NCBI GenBank assembly: GCA_023014365.1
Contig: JAEBUN010000063.1
Location: forward strand, 62,001-126,000
Direction: 5' to 3'
Origin: Lepiota brunneoincarnata
Taxonomy: Eukaryota; Basidiomycota; Agaricomycetes; Agaricales; Agaricaceae
Length of the DNA stretch: 64,000 nt
The notes beneath the pieces are model-generated. The model did no database searches. It was not told where the DNA came from and saw only the letters and a program-made list of their open reading frames with translations. Position numbers and translations under genes: made by a program. Shown piece by piece: positions 32,215-44,854 of this stretch. Each line of letters opens with the position of its first letter. Within the stretch, counting starts at the first letter, position 1.

Positions 32215-34311
32215 CTACTTTCCAGAGGTGCAAAGTCGGCCGTCAGGCTGCTGCGCCCAGCGATCCCCACCGACCGCCGTCGCGCCATACAGGATCTGGT
32301 CTGGGTCATACTTGTCTTTAACGGCGAGGAGCTTAGCGTAGTTGACACCGTAGAATGCGGTCTTGAAATCAGGTTCGAACGGGTCGGCCTGAGGGATAAA
32401 TATTGATCAATGAACATGTGGACGAAACAAGAGGAAGGAATTTTTACCTCGTTCAAATATGCACCACTGTCAGGTGTAAGGGCGCGAAGTGCGGCATCAT
32501 AGACCGTTGTGAGCGTATGAGCCTGTGCAAAGTCGTCTTCGAGGCTAGCAGTATCACTCCAGGGCCTGCACCGATGAAGTAGTATTAGTAACCCTACTCC
32601 CAAGTTTACGGAGGAGGAAACTAACAGGGTCGGGTTAAACGTCCTCTCGGCGTTCCTCCATGCCGGTAGCACTGCATTGTGGGGATGTCCCGCAGCCTTT
32701 GCTGTCGGCCTAATCGCAATATCAAATGCATTCACGCCGTCATCGACCATTGTCCTAATCGTGCTCGTGAGCTTGTTCAGGCTGTCCGGATTTTCCCAAA
32801 GCCTTCTGGGTAGGAGCCTTCCACCAAACAACATGGTGCCCACTCCGAAGAGACTGGTGGGGAAGAGGCCAAGGTACGCCGGGAGTAAACCTGGGAAAGA
32901 TTGGATCGTGACGTTGTGTGGGATACCCAGGTCTGTGAGCTTCTTGTGGAAGGGATCTAGGAGCTCGGCGACTTGTGCGGAGGTGCCGTTGGGTAGGAAG
33001 AGAGGGGAGAGGTTGAAGACCCCGGAGGAGTAGAAGGCATAGGAGGCACCGCCGGCATCGGTGTATCTTGGTGTGCTGGCTTGGTAGAAGTTGACACCTT
33101 CCCAGAAGAGGTTGAGGGTGACGTTGGGACCGGTTGAGAAGGAAATAAGGCCCCCGGCCGCGGGGGTGTTGGGGTGGACCCTGACTGTTACGGTCCAGAG
33201 GACGGCGTATGCGCCTCCACCCTACGAATGCCAGCTATCAGCCCAAAGGAATGCAGGAGGAAGCGAATGGACTCACCCCACCACTCATCGCCCAGAAGAG
33301 GTCCGAGTTCCGTGTGGGCGAGATAGTCAAAAACTTTCCGTCCATGGTAATGACCTCCATCTCCAACGTCTGGTCCGCAGCAAGCCCATACAACGAGCTC
33401 AAATGTGAATGGCCACCACCTTGGAGGTATCCTCCGGCCCATCCAACCGTCTGTTCATAGTTGCAGCAGACATGATAAATAGTAATGCTGATTAGATGAA
33501 CCCACAGGACATTCCCCGCCGACGACGGCGAAACCACGTGGCTCGGCCTCCTGGTACATCTGCAAAACTGACACTCCAGCCTGTGCCTTGACAGCGGGAC
33601 CAGAATACCCAGGTGAATTGAAGTGTGTCGTCCATGTCGTTTGCTTGAGATTGCCCGTCCAGATTGCCAGTGCACCAGCACCAGTGGACTTGCCCATGTA
33701 ACTATTGAGTACGCACACAGTCAGCATTTCAAGGGTACTTCGGGTGCGAATCTGGAATGGGATAGAAGGGAGCTCCGCTCACTCGTGACCGGTATTCCGT
33801 ACGACGAAGCGGATGTTGTGCTGCTTTGCAAACGTGATCGTTTTGATGACATGGTCCACGCTAGAGACGTTTACAGCATACTGCACGTAGGTGCCGATGA
33901 TACACTGCGAGGTCGGGGATGAGAAGGGGTCGCAGCTCTTGTTCGCGAAGAGCGGCGCCTGGGCCGAGTTTGCCGTGAGTTCACTGTCGTCCGTATTTCC
34001 TCTTTGGGTTATCAGCACCGAAGTCAAATGACTCACTGGAAAGCTGGATCATGCCAATTGGCCCTGATATTGTCGCACTCGTTCTGGCTGAAGCTAACGC
34101 CGGGGAAATTGCTATGGCAAGGCGCGCCAATCGGGACGGTCTTAATTAACCTCCCACCGACGGTCTTGTTGAATGCTGACCATTGCAGGTTGCTCGGCCA
34201 GTCCCTATCGCTCGGGACCATGCGACATTCGGTAACGGACCCTCCCGTAAAGGAGGTTAGGCTGGGAGAGAGGATGAGGGCAAGAATGGCTTTCAGGAGT
34301 GCGGTGAGCAT
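32215..34311 (-). CDS. secreted FAD-linked oxidase (berberine-bridge-enzyme-like)
   Basis: Multi-exon minus-strand gene. The start at 34311 gives a hydrophobic signal peptide (LLKAILALILSPSLTSF). Then CIIGTYVQYAVNVSSVDHVI and, across an intron, RNTGHDYMGKSTGAGALAIW, whose His is the covalent FAD attachment site of this family. GGYLQGGGHSHLSSLYGLAA and DLFWAMSGGGGGAYAV (across an intron) complete the PCMH FAD domain. The C-terminal BBE motif YGVNYAKLLAVKDKYDPDQI is near 32300 and the stop is at 32215. The cysteine used for bicovalent FAD in plant BBEs is replaced by the GGGHS type. About 590-600 aa, a normal length. Secreted oxidation of sugars, phenolics or alkaloid-like compounds is the family role; the substrate is unknown. 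Confidence 0.9.
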
Positions 34312-36087
34312 CGTTTTGGGCGTCGATTACAGTAGACTGCTGCTAGATTTGGATTTCGACTTCGGCCCGCCAGTAGGCTTTTCTTGGGAGGGTGGAGGGG
34401 TGTAAGCCTGTGGGCTCATTAGCATCAGAGATTCACCAAGTCACACGAGGCAAGAGTAGTCCCAACAGTATATTCAGATTGGAAGGAGCACGCGGATCAA
34501 GCGTAAGGAAGATGATAGTATCAGGAGAAGAAGACGAAGATTGTTTACATCGCGGTTTGTTATTTATCGCTCGGTTAGTTATCTATATCTCGTTTAGCCA
34601 TCACGTGTGATCACGACCGCTGTAGGTCCAATACTTACGGGACGACCCATTTGCAGAGATCGAATGCATGGAGTGTCGTATGCTTGGGGGCTTTTAGCCG
34701 CGAAAGGAGGCTGATGTTGCGCACGACGTGAGAGCCGTCAGCGGCAAGGCTGACACGCCTGCGCTTCTTCACCTCTATCACCAGTGACCCAAAAATAGAC
34801 AGTCGAAGCGGCGGAACAGTGCGTCGCACATTCTCCAAGTTGCAAAATCGTGCAAGGTCAACAGATGTCGGTGGAACAGAAGTAGGAAAGATGCCTACCT
34901 AGGCGTTGGCATACAAGGATCTGCTATGGACAGATGTGAATAGCACCTGGCAAGGGTGGAAGGCACTTACCCATTACGGGAACGCATTTCCGCGGCTAAA
35001 GAAGCAGCGTGCATGGCAGGGTGAGGCCACCTGCACGATTTCAGAGGTGATCTCATTCTTATCAACATACACATATGTACCATCATTGGCAAAAGGGTGT
35101 ATCCGTTCGGGCCCACATTAACAATACGACTAAATACATACATAGCCTTTGGAAGTGAAGGAAAACGATACTCGGATTTGTGCCTCGGCATTCAGTAATC
35201 ACATCAGCGAATAAGCCTGAGGCCGGTGGATCCTCGGATCTGCAACAATCGCGCCGTTGTTGTGGTTTACCACTGCGGGCGGGCAGGATCCCGCTTGCCC
35301 TATTAATATTGGTGGTACGCCACAATACACAATCCATCGTTGATTAACGGCAAACCGTCATATCGATTGTTTGTCCGGGGCTAATCGGCTAACAGCAGTT
35401 TTAGTAATGGAGAAGGTTGGGCGAGATCATGATATTACAGTCGAGATTCCCAACTGATAGACCTCCGTCACGGCCCGGAGCCAGCAGTTTTGGCTGCCCT
35501 GTACAATAGCTAGGTTTGCAGCCGGGAATCGTGGGTCCAGATACTAGCGGCTCAGTTTCGTCAGTGACAATCTATACCATGAATAATGACACCGTTGTAG
35601 AACGAGAAGTACGTACGTTCGCAACAAGAATAGTAAAAGCGAGTGCAACCGGCGTAACGGTTGCTGTGTTCGTCTTCTCGACCTCGTGAAATTGGTACAA
35701 GTACAGCTCCGGGGTGAGTGAGGGAAAGATTGAGGGAGACTTGAGAGAGTGTGTGTGTATGTGTAGGTAGTTTTACAGATTACGCTGTCGCCCGGGTGGT
35801 CCTACTGCAGCGGAGATATCCTCGTCGTTACGAGGTAAGGTATCTGGGTACAAACGTGTTACTTAAATACCTAATGAAATGTGTTGAGCGCAGGATTCTG
35901 CGCGCAACAGAAGTCTGTTCCTCATGCGATCTTTACCGGCTGATCGCAGGTTACACGTTTCACTGAATAAATACTATTACAATCCTACTCATGCTTAAAA
36001 TCAGCACAACAGGGTACAGGGTTACTCGAAACCAAACAGTCGAGTTCACATTATCCACCACAACAAATCATATCCTTCAATTTCAGA
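34312..36087. other. no gene recognised
   Basis: Promoter region of the oxidase followed by low-quality sequence. Short frames on both strands show no motifs. A GTGTGT/GAGAGA-rich patch lies at 35715-35765. Confidence 0.4.
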
Positions 36088-38466
36088 TTACTCCTGGGCC
36101 TGGATTTTTTCTCTCGCAGCTCTCTCATGTTCCCTCCACTCTTCAATCTCTTCCGCCAGAACCTGGTCTGGGTCACGCCCACGAACTTCAGGGAGAAGTA
36201 GAGTGGAAAATGCGCCAGCAATGTTGCATCCCACGAAGACTAGGGTTCAATGAATATTGAGGGTCGCTTATAAGAAAAAGAAAAGAAGTGGACGCACTCC
36301 AAAGGACGGCAGGTGTCCCTATATCCTTACTAAGGGAATTGAACGCAAGGGCGGAGATAATAGCACCTGCTTTTCCTGAAGCAGCGGAGATGCCATGCGC
36401 GAACCCACGGTATCGCGTAGGGAACACTGTGGGCACATTATGTAAGAATCTGGGATTGGGACAAGGGAATGTGAATCGTACGTTCGGCAGGGTAACACTA
36501 GCCGGGTCGAGGGAAGATGTGTGAGGCTTTGCTCTGGAAAATGGTGAAACGATACTTACGTATGTTGTTCTAACAAGAAACAAGTGGATTATTGTTGGAG
36601 TTTTGCAAACACAAGTGAGGGGCCACATACGTGTTGGCACCAAAGTTGAAAAAGAATTGCAAGAGTGCGAAATTGACAATAAACGCCGCCTCACTAAGAG
36701 TGTGGAACTTGCCGGCGAGGATACCCACTACACTTCAAATCAGTGCCGACCTCCTTAGTGGAAAAAGGAACTCACGGAAAAGCGAAGTGACAAGGAAACC
36801 CTGAAGCTGAATCCACTTCCTCCCTAATATCTCGATAGTCAAAACTGATGCGTAATATCCCGGGACGAACCCAAGGGCAGTAATGATGATATTTCCCGTC
36901 GCAATCTTGAAAAGCCTGTTCCACGGCGAGCCCTGGGTGCCATCGAACCCAATTTGCTGTAGGACGACGTTCTGGTTCAAGTTGATACCATAAAATGCAA
37001 TGTCGAGGAAGAACCATGACATCGAGGTGCCGATAAGCAGTTTCAAGTGCCTCCATTCCGAGATGTACGTCACGAACTCCCTAAAGTGAGCTGTCTTCTT
37101 TACCACTGTTTCGAGAGGCGCGTTAACATCGGCCTCCTTCGCATCCGCACTAGAAGACCTCGAGCCGCCACCACCAGCCGCCCTTTTTTCTTCGCTCAAA
37201 TCGGTGCCTTCTTTGGTTACAGAGGCCGCAGACGAATCATTTGGCGAGGCCGAGTCAGTGGCTTCTTGCCGCTTGAGTTCACTGGTGTCGCTCCCAACTT
37301 CTGAATCCAACTCTTTCCTCTGCAGCTGAGCCTTTTTGTAACGCTTAGCCTCGGGGAGTGTGAGTCTCTGGTAGAGGGTTGCGAACGCGGGAATCAAGGA
37401 GAGGCCGACGACGATCCGCCATGCTAGATTATTCCGATCAGAAATTTGTTGCACAGAGCCACCGAAGTGGATCGACCCACCTCCATCAACCCTAGACGTT
37501 TTTCCAGCCTCCATCACATTCTTGTAACAGGCCAAGACAATAATAGTTGCGAGGGAGCCGACGAAAGAACCCCAGCCTTGGTTTGAGAATATGTAAGCGA
37601 GCATGGTACCCCGCTTACGCAAGTTTGCGCGGTCGGAAGTAACAGTGGCGGACATGGGGTAATCTCCCCCTACACCAATGCCGAGCATAATACGGAAGAT
37701 AGAGAGATAGATGATCGAGCCTTCGGGCGAAAGGGAGCCGGTGGGTGTGGTCATGGTAAGTATGGTTGCAACAATGATGAGCATGAGTTCTTTTCCATCT
37801 GGGCTCGGGATAAAAATGTCAGCCAATGAAATAGATTTAGCTCCAAGGGAATGACACATACAAACGGCCTTGCGGCCCAAAGCGTCTGCTGCATAGCCTA
37901 GGGACGAAACAAAGAGGTGGCATCAACGCTTAAGTAATTCGAACTGACAACGAGGAGCACTAACCGAACGCGAATTGGCCAATTACACTACCGATGTTGG
38001 CGCTGGCCTTCATGAAGCCCTCAAGGTTAGCGGGAAGGTGCCCACCATTGTAGAGGCGCCATTGTAACATCGTCGACACGGGCTTACGACAACTGAAGTG
38101 AGCGGCAGGACGAAGACTTAGTACATCCGGCGCTTACATTGATGACGAAGAGGTCGTAGGCTGTGGTCACCCGTCGGGTTGTGTTGTCAGCTTGTATAGT
38201 TGAAAACGGCAAGAAGGGCATACCATCGAGGAAGAAACCGACCTATCGAGACAGAAGAGGGTAAGTCATGATGAGTGGGTGAGGAGAGGGAAGGCGATGC
38301 TTACCCCAGCAATGCCGAGCAACTTGAGCTCTGTTTTAGTCAGGACGAAAGGTGGCCTGCTCGAATTCTCGAACTCCTCAAGTTGGGACCAGTGAGTCTT
38401 GGGAGCAGCAGTTGCACCAGACGCAGCAGGGACGGGTGGCTTTGTTTCTGTGTTCTCTTGGGCCAT
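36088..38466 (-). CDS. MFS phosphate:H+ symporter (Pho84-like)
   Basis: Start M at 38466 ([13 protein letters not shown]), stop at 36088. The first transmembrane part spans short exons ([15 protein letters not shown]). The MFS loop motif [13 protein letters not shown] (D-x-x-G-R-K) is split by an intron, and [21 protein letters not shown] matches the Pho84-family signature in TM4. TM5-6 is followed by a long charged cytosolic loop (about 37120-37350; [12 protein letters not shown]) and then TM7-12 with [14 protein letters not shown]. The C-terminus ends [20 protein letters not shown]. Seven or more introns. The protein should import inorganic phosphate with protons at the plasma membrane. Fungal homologues are induced by phosphate starvation, but I saw no regulatory sites to prove that here. 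Confidence 0.9.
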
Positions 38467-39823
38467 GTCGATCTGGCGGGGTGATGGGAGAGGGGAGGAG
38501 AGAGAGACAACCGGGGGAGTTTTAGAGGGCAGTTGAGGAGAGAGGTGGAGAAAAGAATGGAGGGGATGCGGCCTATCAGAGGCGGACAAAGTGGTCGTGT
38601 GCCCTTTAAATCGTTCTTGAATTGTTCTGACAGGTCGTGAAGAAAAGTCCCTGTTGCGAGATTGGTATCGGAGTTTCCCAATCATGCGCTAGCCTTCCGG
38701 TTCTTTCCCATCCCGCAAGCCGATCCCGATCCAAGCATCCAACGAGTCCCCCAACTGTGAGGATGAGATCTGCACGAGCGAGCCATAAGAGCCCCAGCTC
38801 GTATTTTCGCGTGCGTCATAGGAGTGAGCCTAATAATGAATCGACGTGTCAGTCGGGGGGGGGGAGAGATGGATCGGTGAGGGCGAACGTGCGTCGCGTA
38901 AAAGAGATTGGATTGGCCAGGCGAAGTAATCCAAGGATAGAATTGATTCATCTTATCAGTTCCCAGTTCTCCCGCGTGATCAGCCTCCTTTCCCTCACCT
39001 CTTCCGGCCTCCAAGCTCATCCTTGCGAGCGTACGTCGCCACCAACCCGCCAGCGGCACCCAGGGCGCAGCGCCCCCTACGACTCTGTTGGGTCTCATCC
39101 GCTAGAATGAGGACTGCAAAATTGACTTGGGGCACGGACACATGAATAGAAGCAGATGGTGCCGCAGAGACGGTTGATACTTACTCCATGCTGCCAGAAC
39201 GACGAACGTGCGCATGGCAGTGTCCTATAGCATGCGCATCCTTCAATGATCGTATCCAACATTGTTCCTCGGGTGGCGGACAAGCGACAAACTCTGGCGT
39301 CTACCCCAAGCAGTTGGCGCCCTAACGCTCAGCTCTCGTCGGTTGGAGAGGTCCACGCTGAGCCAGGAACGAGTTGTGGATCGTTGGAACGTGCGATGGC
39401 GACAACAGGGTCTAGGGCCTAAATAACACGTGATACACATCAGAGAAGTCTCCAAAGCGCTCCATGATAAGCAACGGGCGCTCTGTTTGCAGAACCGATA
39501 ATGAAGGAGAGTGGGAAGGATGAAGACGGGGATGAGGGGCCCTCCATCTCTGATGCCTCTTATATGTCAAACAAACCTCTGCTGATTTTCCCCCGTTCAT
39601 GCCAAGACACACGATCAATAATGCTGCCAACGTTGGTCGGAGTCTTCCGACTGATCCAAGGTTCTTTTACTGGTTCTGGTAGGGAACGGAAAACTTAAAG
39701 GATTGCATATTCCCCTGGGCCTACTATACCGACTCATTGGAACGCTTTGGCGGAAGCACTCTACTACTCTACATCAACCCACCAGATAAGAGCCTTCCAT
39801 ACCAATGCGCACCCATGTCCTTG
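38467..39823. other. no gene recognised
   Basis: Left part is the promoter of the transporter. A run of ten Gs occurs at about 38857-38866. Frames on both strands lack family motifs. Confidence 0.4.
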
Positions 39824-40620
39824 TCAGTCTCTGATGCGCAATACGAGCAGCCTATCTCCAAACCCCCCGGGAGAAACAGACTGGTTCGAGCGGTTGCCCT
39901 GGTCAAAATCCAGCTTCATCTCATACCATACCTCCTTCCCTAAAACGACTTCTGCTTTTCCCATACTTGTGAACCCCATCCGCTCATACACAGACAACAT
40001 ATTACGCTTCGCCACCAAAACCATTCTATCATATGTTCCCCTATCCCTGCATACCCGCACAAATTCGACGAACAGTTCGAGCCCAATGGAGGCTCCACGA
40101 AAATCCTTATCAACACATAACGTATGACTGCAGACGGTTGTAGAGTGAGGCATATGGGCCGTCATGAATTGCTGGGTATAACGGGGATATGGTGAAAGCG
40201 TTGCATATATATACGCTATCAGGCGACGGTGTCTGGGACCAAGTGGAATCGAGCTCAACGGTGGGGTGGTATCAGCACCAGTTGCATCGGTACGGACTAG
40301 GGGTACGAAAGCACCAAGGAAAAGATCCGGAGCTACTCTTTGATGAAACCTATCTCCAATATGATCGACATCTCCACCGGCTAGGATTATAGCGGACGTA
40401 CCTCAGAGTCTCCAGATTGTCGGCTTCATCTGGTGGAAAGCCTGTAGAGCAGTCATTGTCCCTCAAGACACTACTTCAGGCGACTAGACAAACCTTGTCG
40501 CTCAATTTCCCAAACGGTCTCAACCTCCTCATGCTGGACAAAGTCATAGAATATCACATCCTTCGAAGCGAGGGGGTCCCGGATGATAACCGGAGAGTTC
40601 TCTGATGCTGTAGCCGTCCG
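39824..40620 (-). CDS. GNAT acetyltransferase (AANAT-like), tandem copy 1
   Basis: Minus-strand exons join as VIFYDFVQHEEVETVWEIERQ, then GFPPDEADNLETL, then FHQRVAPDLFLGAFVP and the long exon with RRLIAYIYATLSP, HTLCVDKDFRGASIGLELFVEFV and NMLSVYERMGF, with stop at 39824. The order is that of the arylalkylamine/serotonin N-acetyltransferase branch of GNATs: FPPDEA substrate loop, acetyl-CoA loop V-x-K-x-x-R-G-x-x-x-G, and an N-x-x-x-x-Y-E-R-x-GF end. The acetyl-CoA loop reads DFRGASIG. The ATG used by copy 2 is not in frame here, so the start is unresolved and the gene may be weakened. Amines or polyamines are plausible substrates. Confidence 0.75.
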
Positions 40621-41687
40621 TCCTTGAACAATGGTAGGCGCATAATCCCCTGGCCCTGGCTTGTTCTCTGCTGGACGTGACCTTGAACTAGGATCGTTAA
40701 TTGCACAAAGGAAATCACAGCGGTTGCGATACCTCACTACCCATGTTCCTTCCGTTCTCTGTGACGATCTCTTGCTGCACCAAGCCACTTGTTCAACAAA
40801 ACCTGCGAGGAAGGAGGTGCGACATGAGTCGAAGAAGAGGTTCTGAATGTCCTGGTGTACCCTGTAGCTGCCCGGCGCAGACACCCCTGATCATGGTCGA
40901 CGGTTACGCTAGGCTGGGGCGAGGCGCCCAGAGCAACCGAGGTATAGTACCCTCGTTCATAACGGATGACGCTGGGAAGGGCAGAAGGCTTGTGTTATTA
41001 CATTTATTTCACTAAGCTCAGTGCTACATGCGTCACAACGTGACCCTGAAGAGTTGCCACCTGAAGAACTGGCCCGATGTCGTCCGCTGCACATTCCATG
41101 AGTTGATGCTCTGTCAGACTAAACAAGTCTTCAAACAAAATATATTTTTTGGGCAGACGCGACGAGGCCCTCCAACAACCCCCCCCCCACCGCAGTGTGA
41201 GGACAACTTTCGGCGCTTGTTTTCCAATAGCGCCGCGTGGGCCTCGTGGCTTGTGTAACGGTGCAGAGCCACTCACTGGGGATGTGGGGTGGCGTTCATC
41301 AGGTATATACTCACGTCAGGACTGTTTTTGCGTTACCTCGTAACTGAACTGGGCCCTTACTGCGTGGGAATACATGTAGCCACAAGCTTCTTTCATTAGA
41401 GGTGACCTCATTCGCAGATAGTCCGGCCTCGACGCCTCGTTGGAGCGCGGAGCATGTATATACAAACAGACAAACAGTAGCCTGGAAACACTTGCACGCT
41501 GCTCAGCTTGTTTAATCGAGCGACCCAGATCTAGGCCGATTTAGTTTGTGTCCCCTCCTTCCCGATCCCAAAGGCAGGCAGCAGAAGTACACAGCGCAGG
41601 CCTTGAAGGATCACGCTGTTTCCGCGAAAGTACTTATTTCATATGGAGTCACCAGCTAAGAACGTTCTATGCCGGCTAATACGCTTG
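40621..41687. other. spacer between the two GNAT copies
   Basis: Parts of this (40860-40960 and 41360-41480) recur after copy 2 at 42740-42985, showing that the duplication unit included flanking DNA. No other gene is seen. Confidence 0.5.
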
Positions 41688-42503
41688 TCAGTCTCCGGTG
41701 CCCAGCACGGGCAGCCTATCTGCTAGCTTACCTAGGGAATCGGACTGGTTCAAGCTGTTTCCCTGATTAAAATCCACCTTCATCTCATACCAGACCTCCT
41801 TCCCTAAAACGACTTCCGCTTTCCCTACGGTTGTGAACCCCACTCTCTCATACACAGACAACATATTGCGTTTCGCCATAAAAACCAGTCTATCGTACGC
41901 CCCCCTCTCCCTGCATACTCGCACAAATTCAACGAACAGGTCGAGTCCAATGGAGGGTCCACGAAAGTCTTTATCAACGCACAGCGTATGACCGCAGATG
42001 GTTCTGGACCGAGGTACATGAGCCATCATGAATTGTTGAGTGTAACGGGCGTATGGTGAAAGCGTTGCATATGTATACGCTATCAGGCGACGGTGTTTAG
42101 GACCAGGAGGGGTCGGGCACAATGGCGGGGTAAAGTCGTCGTCAGTGGTATCCGTGCTGAGTATGGGGACGAAAGCACCAAGGAAAAGCTCCGGGGCCAC
42201 TCGCTGATGAAACCTACATATTCCCAGATGACCGACATCTCGGCCGGCTAGGATTATAGCCGGACATACCTCAGAGTCTCCAGACTGTCTGCCTCATCCG
42301 GCGGAAAGCCTGAGGAGCAGTCATTATTCCTTAACACACGATCTCAGGGCTACCAGACGAACCTTGCCGCTCAATCTCCCAAACCGTCTCTATTTCCTCA
42401 TATCGGACGAGGTCATAGAATACTACATCTTTTGAAACCGGGGGGATGATTCCCGGAGAGCCCTCTATTGCCGTAGCCGTTTGTCCTTGAGCAGCGGTCG
42501 ACA
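41688..42503 (-). CDS. GNAT acetyltransferase (AANAT-like), tandem copy 2
   Basis: Exons: M at 42503 (MSTAAQGQTATAIEG) with VVFYDLVRYEEIETVWEIERQ, then an intron, GFPPDEADSLETL, an intron, and FHQRVAPELFLGAFVPILST through RRLIAYTYATLSP, CVDKDFRGPSIGLDLFVEFV, NMLSVYERVGF and VLGKEVWYEMKVDF, with stop at 41688. All GNAT motifs match copy 1, and both splice sites are canonical (GTTCGT, GTATGT donors). A complete start codon makes this the better preserved copy. Reaction expected: acetyl-CoA-dependent N-acetylation of an arylalkylamine or polyamine. Confidence 0.82.
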
Positions 42504-44854
42504 TATGAAGCCTTGGCCCTGGTTGGCTCCCTGCTAAACATGACCTTGTACTAAAATCGTCAATTACACACAGGGCCCGCGGCAATTGCGGTACCTCGTC
42601 TCCCGAGTTCCTTTCCTTCTTGGCGACGGGCTCTCACCATACCAAGCTACTTTTCTAGGGAAACCTGCAGCGAAAGAGGCGCGGCATCAGCGAAAGGGGA
42701 GGTGCTGTATGGTCTTGTGTACCTCGTAACCGCCTGACACAAACACCCCTGATCATGGTCGTCGCTGATTATGTGAGGTTAAGGCGAGGCGCCTCGAACA
42801 ACTGAGGTAATTATTGCGTGTAGTCACAAGCTTCTTTCATTAAGAGCAACCCCGGCTTTCGCAGATAGTTTGGCCTCGTGACTAGGCATTTACCATGCCC
42901 TATTGCTAGTATGGCCGGAAGTACGACAGTACGCAAAATTGGCACCCCGCCTGGAGTGCGGAGCATGTACACAAACAGTAGCTCGGAGGAACATTACTTA
43001 CTCAGCAACGTTGCTTACACAGTGGGTATTGAGCGGATGGGTTCCTGGATATATCACCTAAGATAAACTCGCAATGATGATGAGGTTCCCACACAGAAGC
43101 TGTCAATCACACCCCTTGTCAGCATTCCTCGGCCACCTACATCGTCTCTTGGGCATGAACGTTGAACCCCAGTGTTACCTTTCATGACACAGCCACCGAG
43201 TATAGCCAAAGGTCGAATCCTCCCCATATCTTACCGCTCAGCGGTTTATGAGCGAGGAATAGGGTGAAAAGCGTCACGGAAAGTTCCACACCACTCCAAA
43301 TTCGCAGAGCCCATTCCCAACGCACGATTACACCATCTAAAGTCTATTCCTTTGACCTGTCGCGGGAGGCTAAACCAACACTGACAATGTGAAACGGGGA
43401 AGGACATTGCGGAGTAGCGCGAATCATCACGAATCAGCTCCCCAATATATTGGGCTACTCAGCAGATCCCTGAAGAAAATTCGCTGAACTGCCCACTTTA
43501 AGTTGGCAGTCGCCAAGACACCGACAAACTGTCAACACAGCCACTATTACCAGCAAAAGTACGGGGTTGCCAAGACGCCAGTTGATGAGGTGCAAGAGGA
43601 CTTCTTACTGGTGACATCTCAGCTGATTACCCGACGAGGCAGGTCGTTGAATGGCGGCACCACTTAGGCTAAAATTTGCATTCGAAGGCTGTCCCAGCTT
43701 ACTTGGAGAGTACTTAGTTTTGCGTCAAGCCACAGGAGCTTCGTTATGTTGTTGATGCCAAGAATTTACTACGACCAGCTAAACGGATCGCTCCTGCATC
43801 GTGAGTGGGGCGTATATGCCTACTCGAGATCAGCATTATTTAACGCCATGCTCGACCCTGTGTCTAAGAATGCCCATAGAATGTGGTATCACTCCACAAT
43901 ACCTATATGACTCTCAGCGGAAGATTTTTGGATAGCTGACTGTCGAGTGTTGGTTGTCTCCAGGTATTGAATGCAGTTACATTGGGATCAACACCATTCT
44001 CCGTTTGCTAAGCGAGTTATGCATTGGCATATCATGATCGGCGTTGAGTCTTCACTCCCGAGCAACAACAAGAGGCCAAATAGGATGGCACATACCTACT
44101 GTGATGAATGGTCCATACTTGCTATTTAGTATCCATCTGCCAGCTGTCTTTCCAGGTAGTTCCTCACCTTCCTCACCTTCCTGCGGAAACATGCTTGAAC
44201 CATGTGGTGCGTGAATGATGGATTGCTCAAAGCTTCTCGTCTTTGGCAGGCGCTGAGAAACTAACTCTTGATCTTTGACGGGAGTCTGATTATTAGGAGC
44301 GTTATTAACATCTCTGAGCTGAATGACCTCGTAATGATGCTGCAGAACAGATTCTGAGATATTGAGCGCTGTGGATGGTAGCGGGGTAATTATGGAGAAT
44401 AATTGCCAGTAATATAGCCAGCGGAAGGCTGTTGATTGATGATTCCCCACATCTGCTAGTGATGCATTGATGTTTGATCTTGCTACCTTGACAACGTCAT
44501 CTTTTGGGGCCTATCGATATTTCTGATTTTGTGACGGGAATTGAATTCAAGCTGTGTAGTCTGACGCACAATACCACTGACAAGTCTTATGACATTACTG
44601 ATCTTGGGAGCACTCTTCCCAGAACTGATGATGACAGATCGCATGTACTCCCGGCGACCGTGTTCAAAATGGGCTTGCTTTCACCGATACACATATAAGG
44701 AATATTTTCCCTTGAGTTTTGAGCGTCAAGCCCTTTCTTTCCCTTTCGCTCCTTTTCTCTTCCAGATTCTCTCATTTCTATCCTCTTGAAGAGGTTTTAT
44801 TCTGTTCACCTTAATTGTTCTCTAATTCATTGGAACAGTCGGACGAGCCTTACA
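42504..44854. other. no gene recognised
   Basis: Left part is duplicated GNAT flank. A 132-codon frame on the minus strand (44052-44450) has no motif or signal and is not convincing. Right part (from about 44650) is the promoter of the lysozyme gene. Confidence 0.4.

Noticed and set aside
44052..44450. 132-codon minus-strand frame
   Set aside because: No domain, no signal peptide, no splice sites or neighbours that support it.
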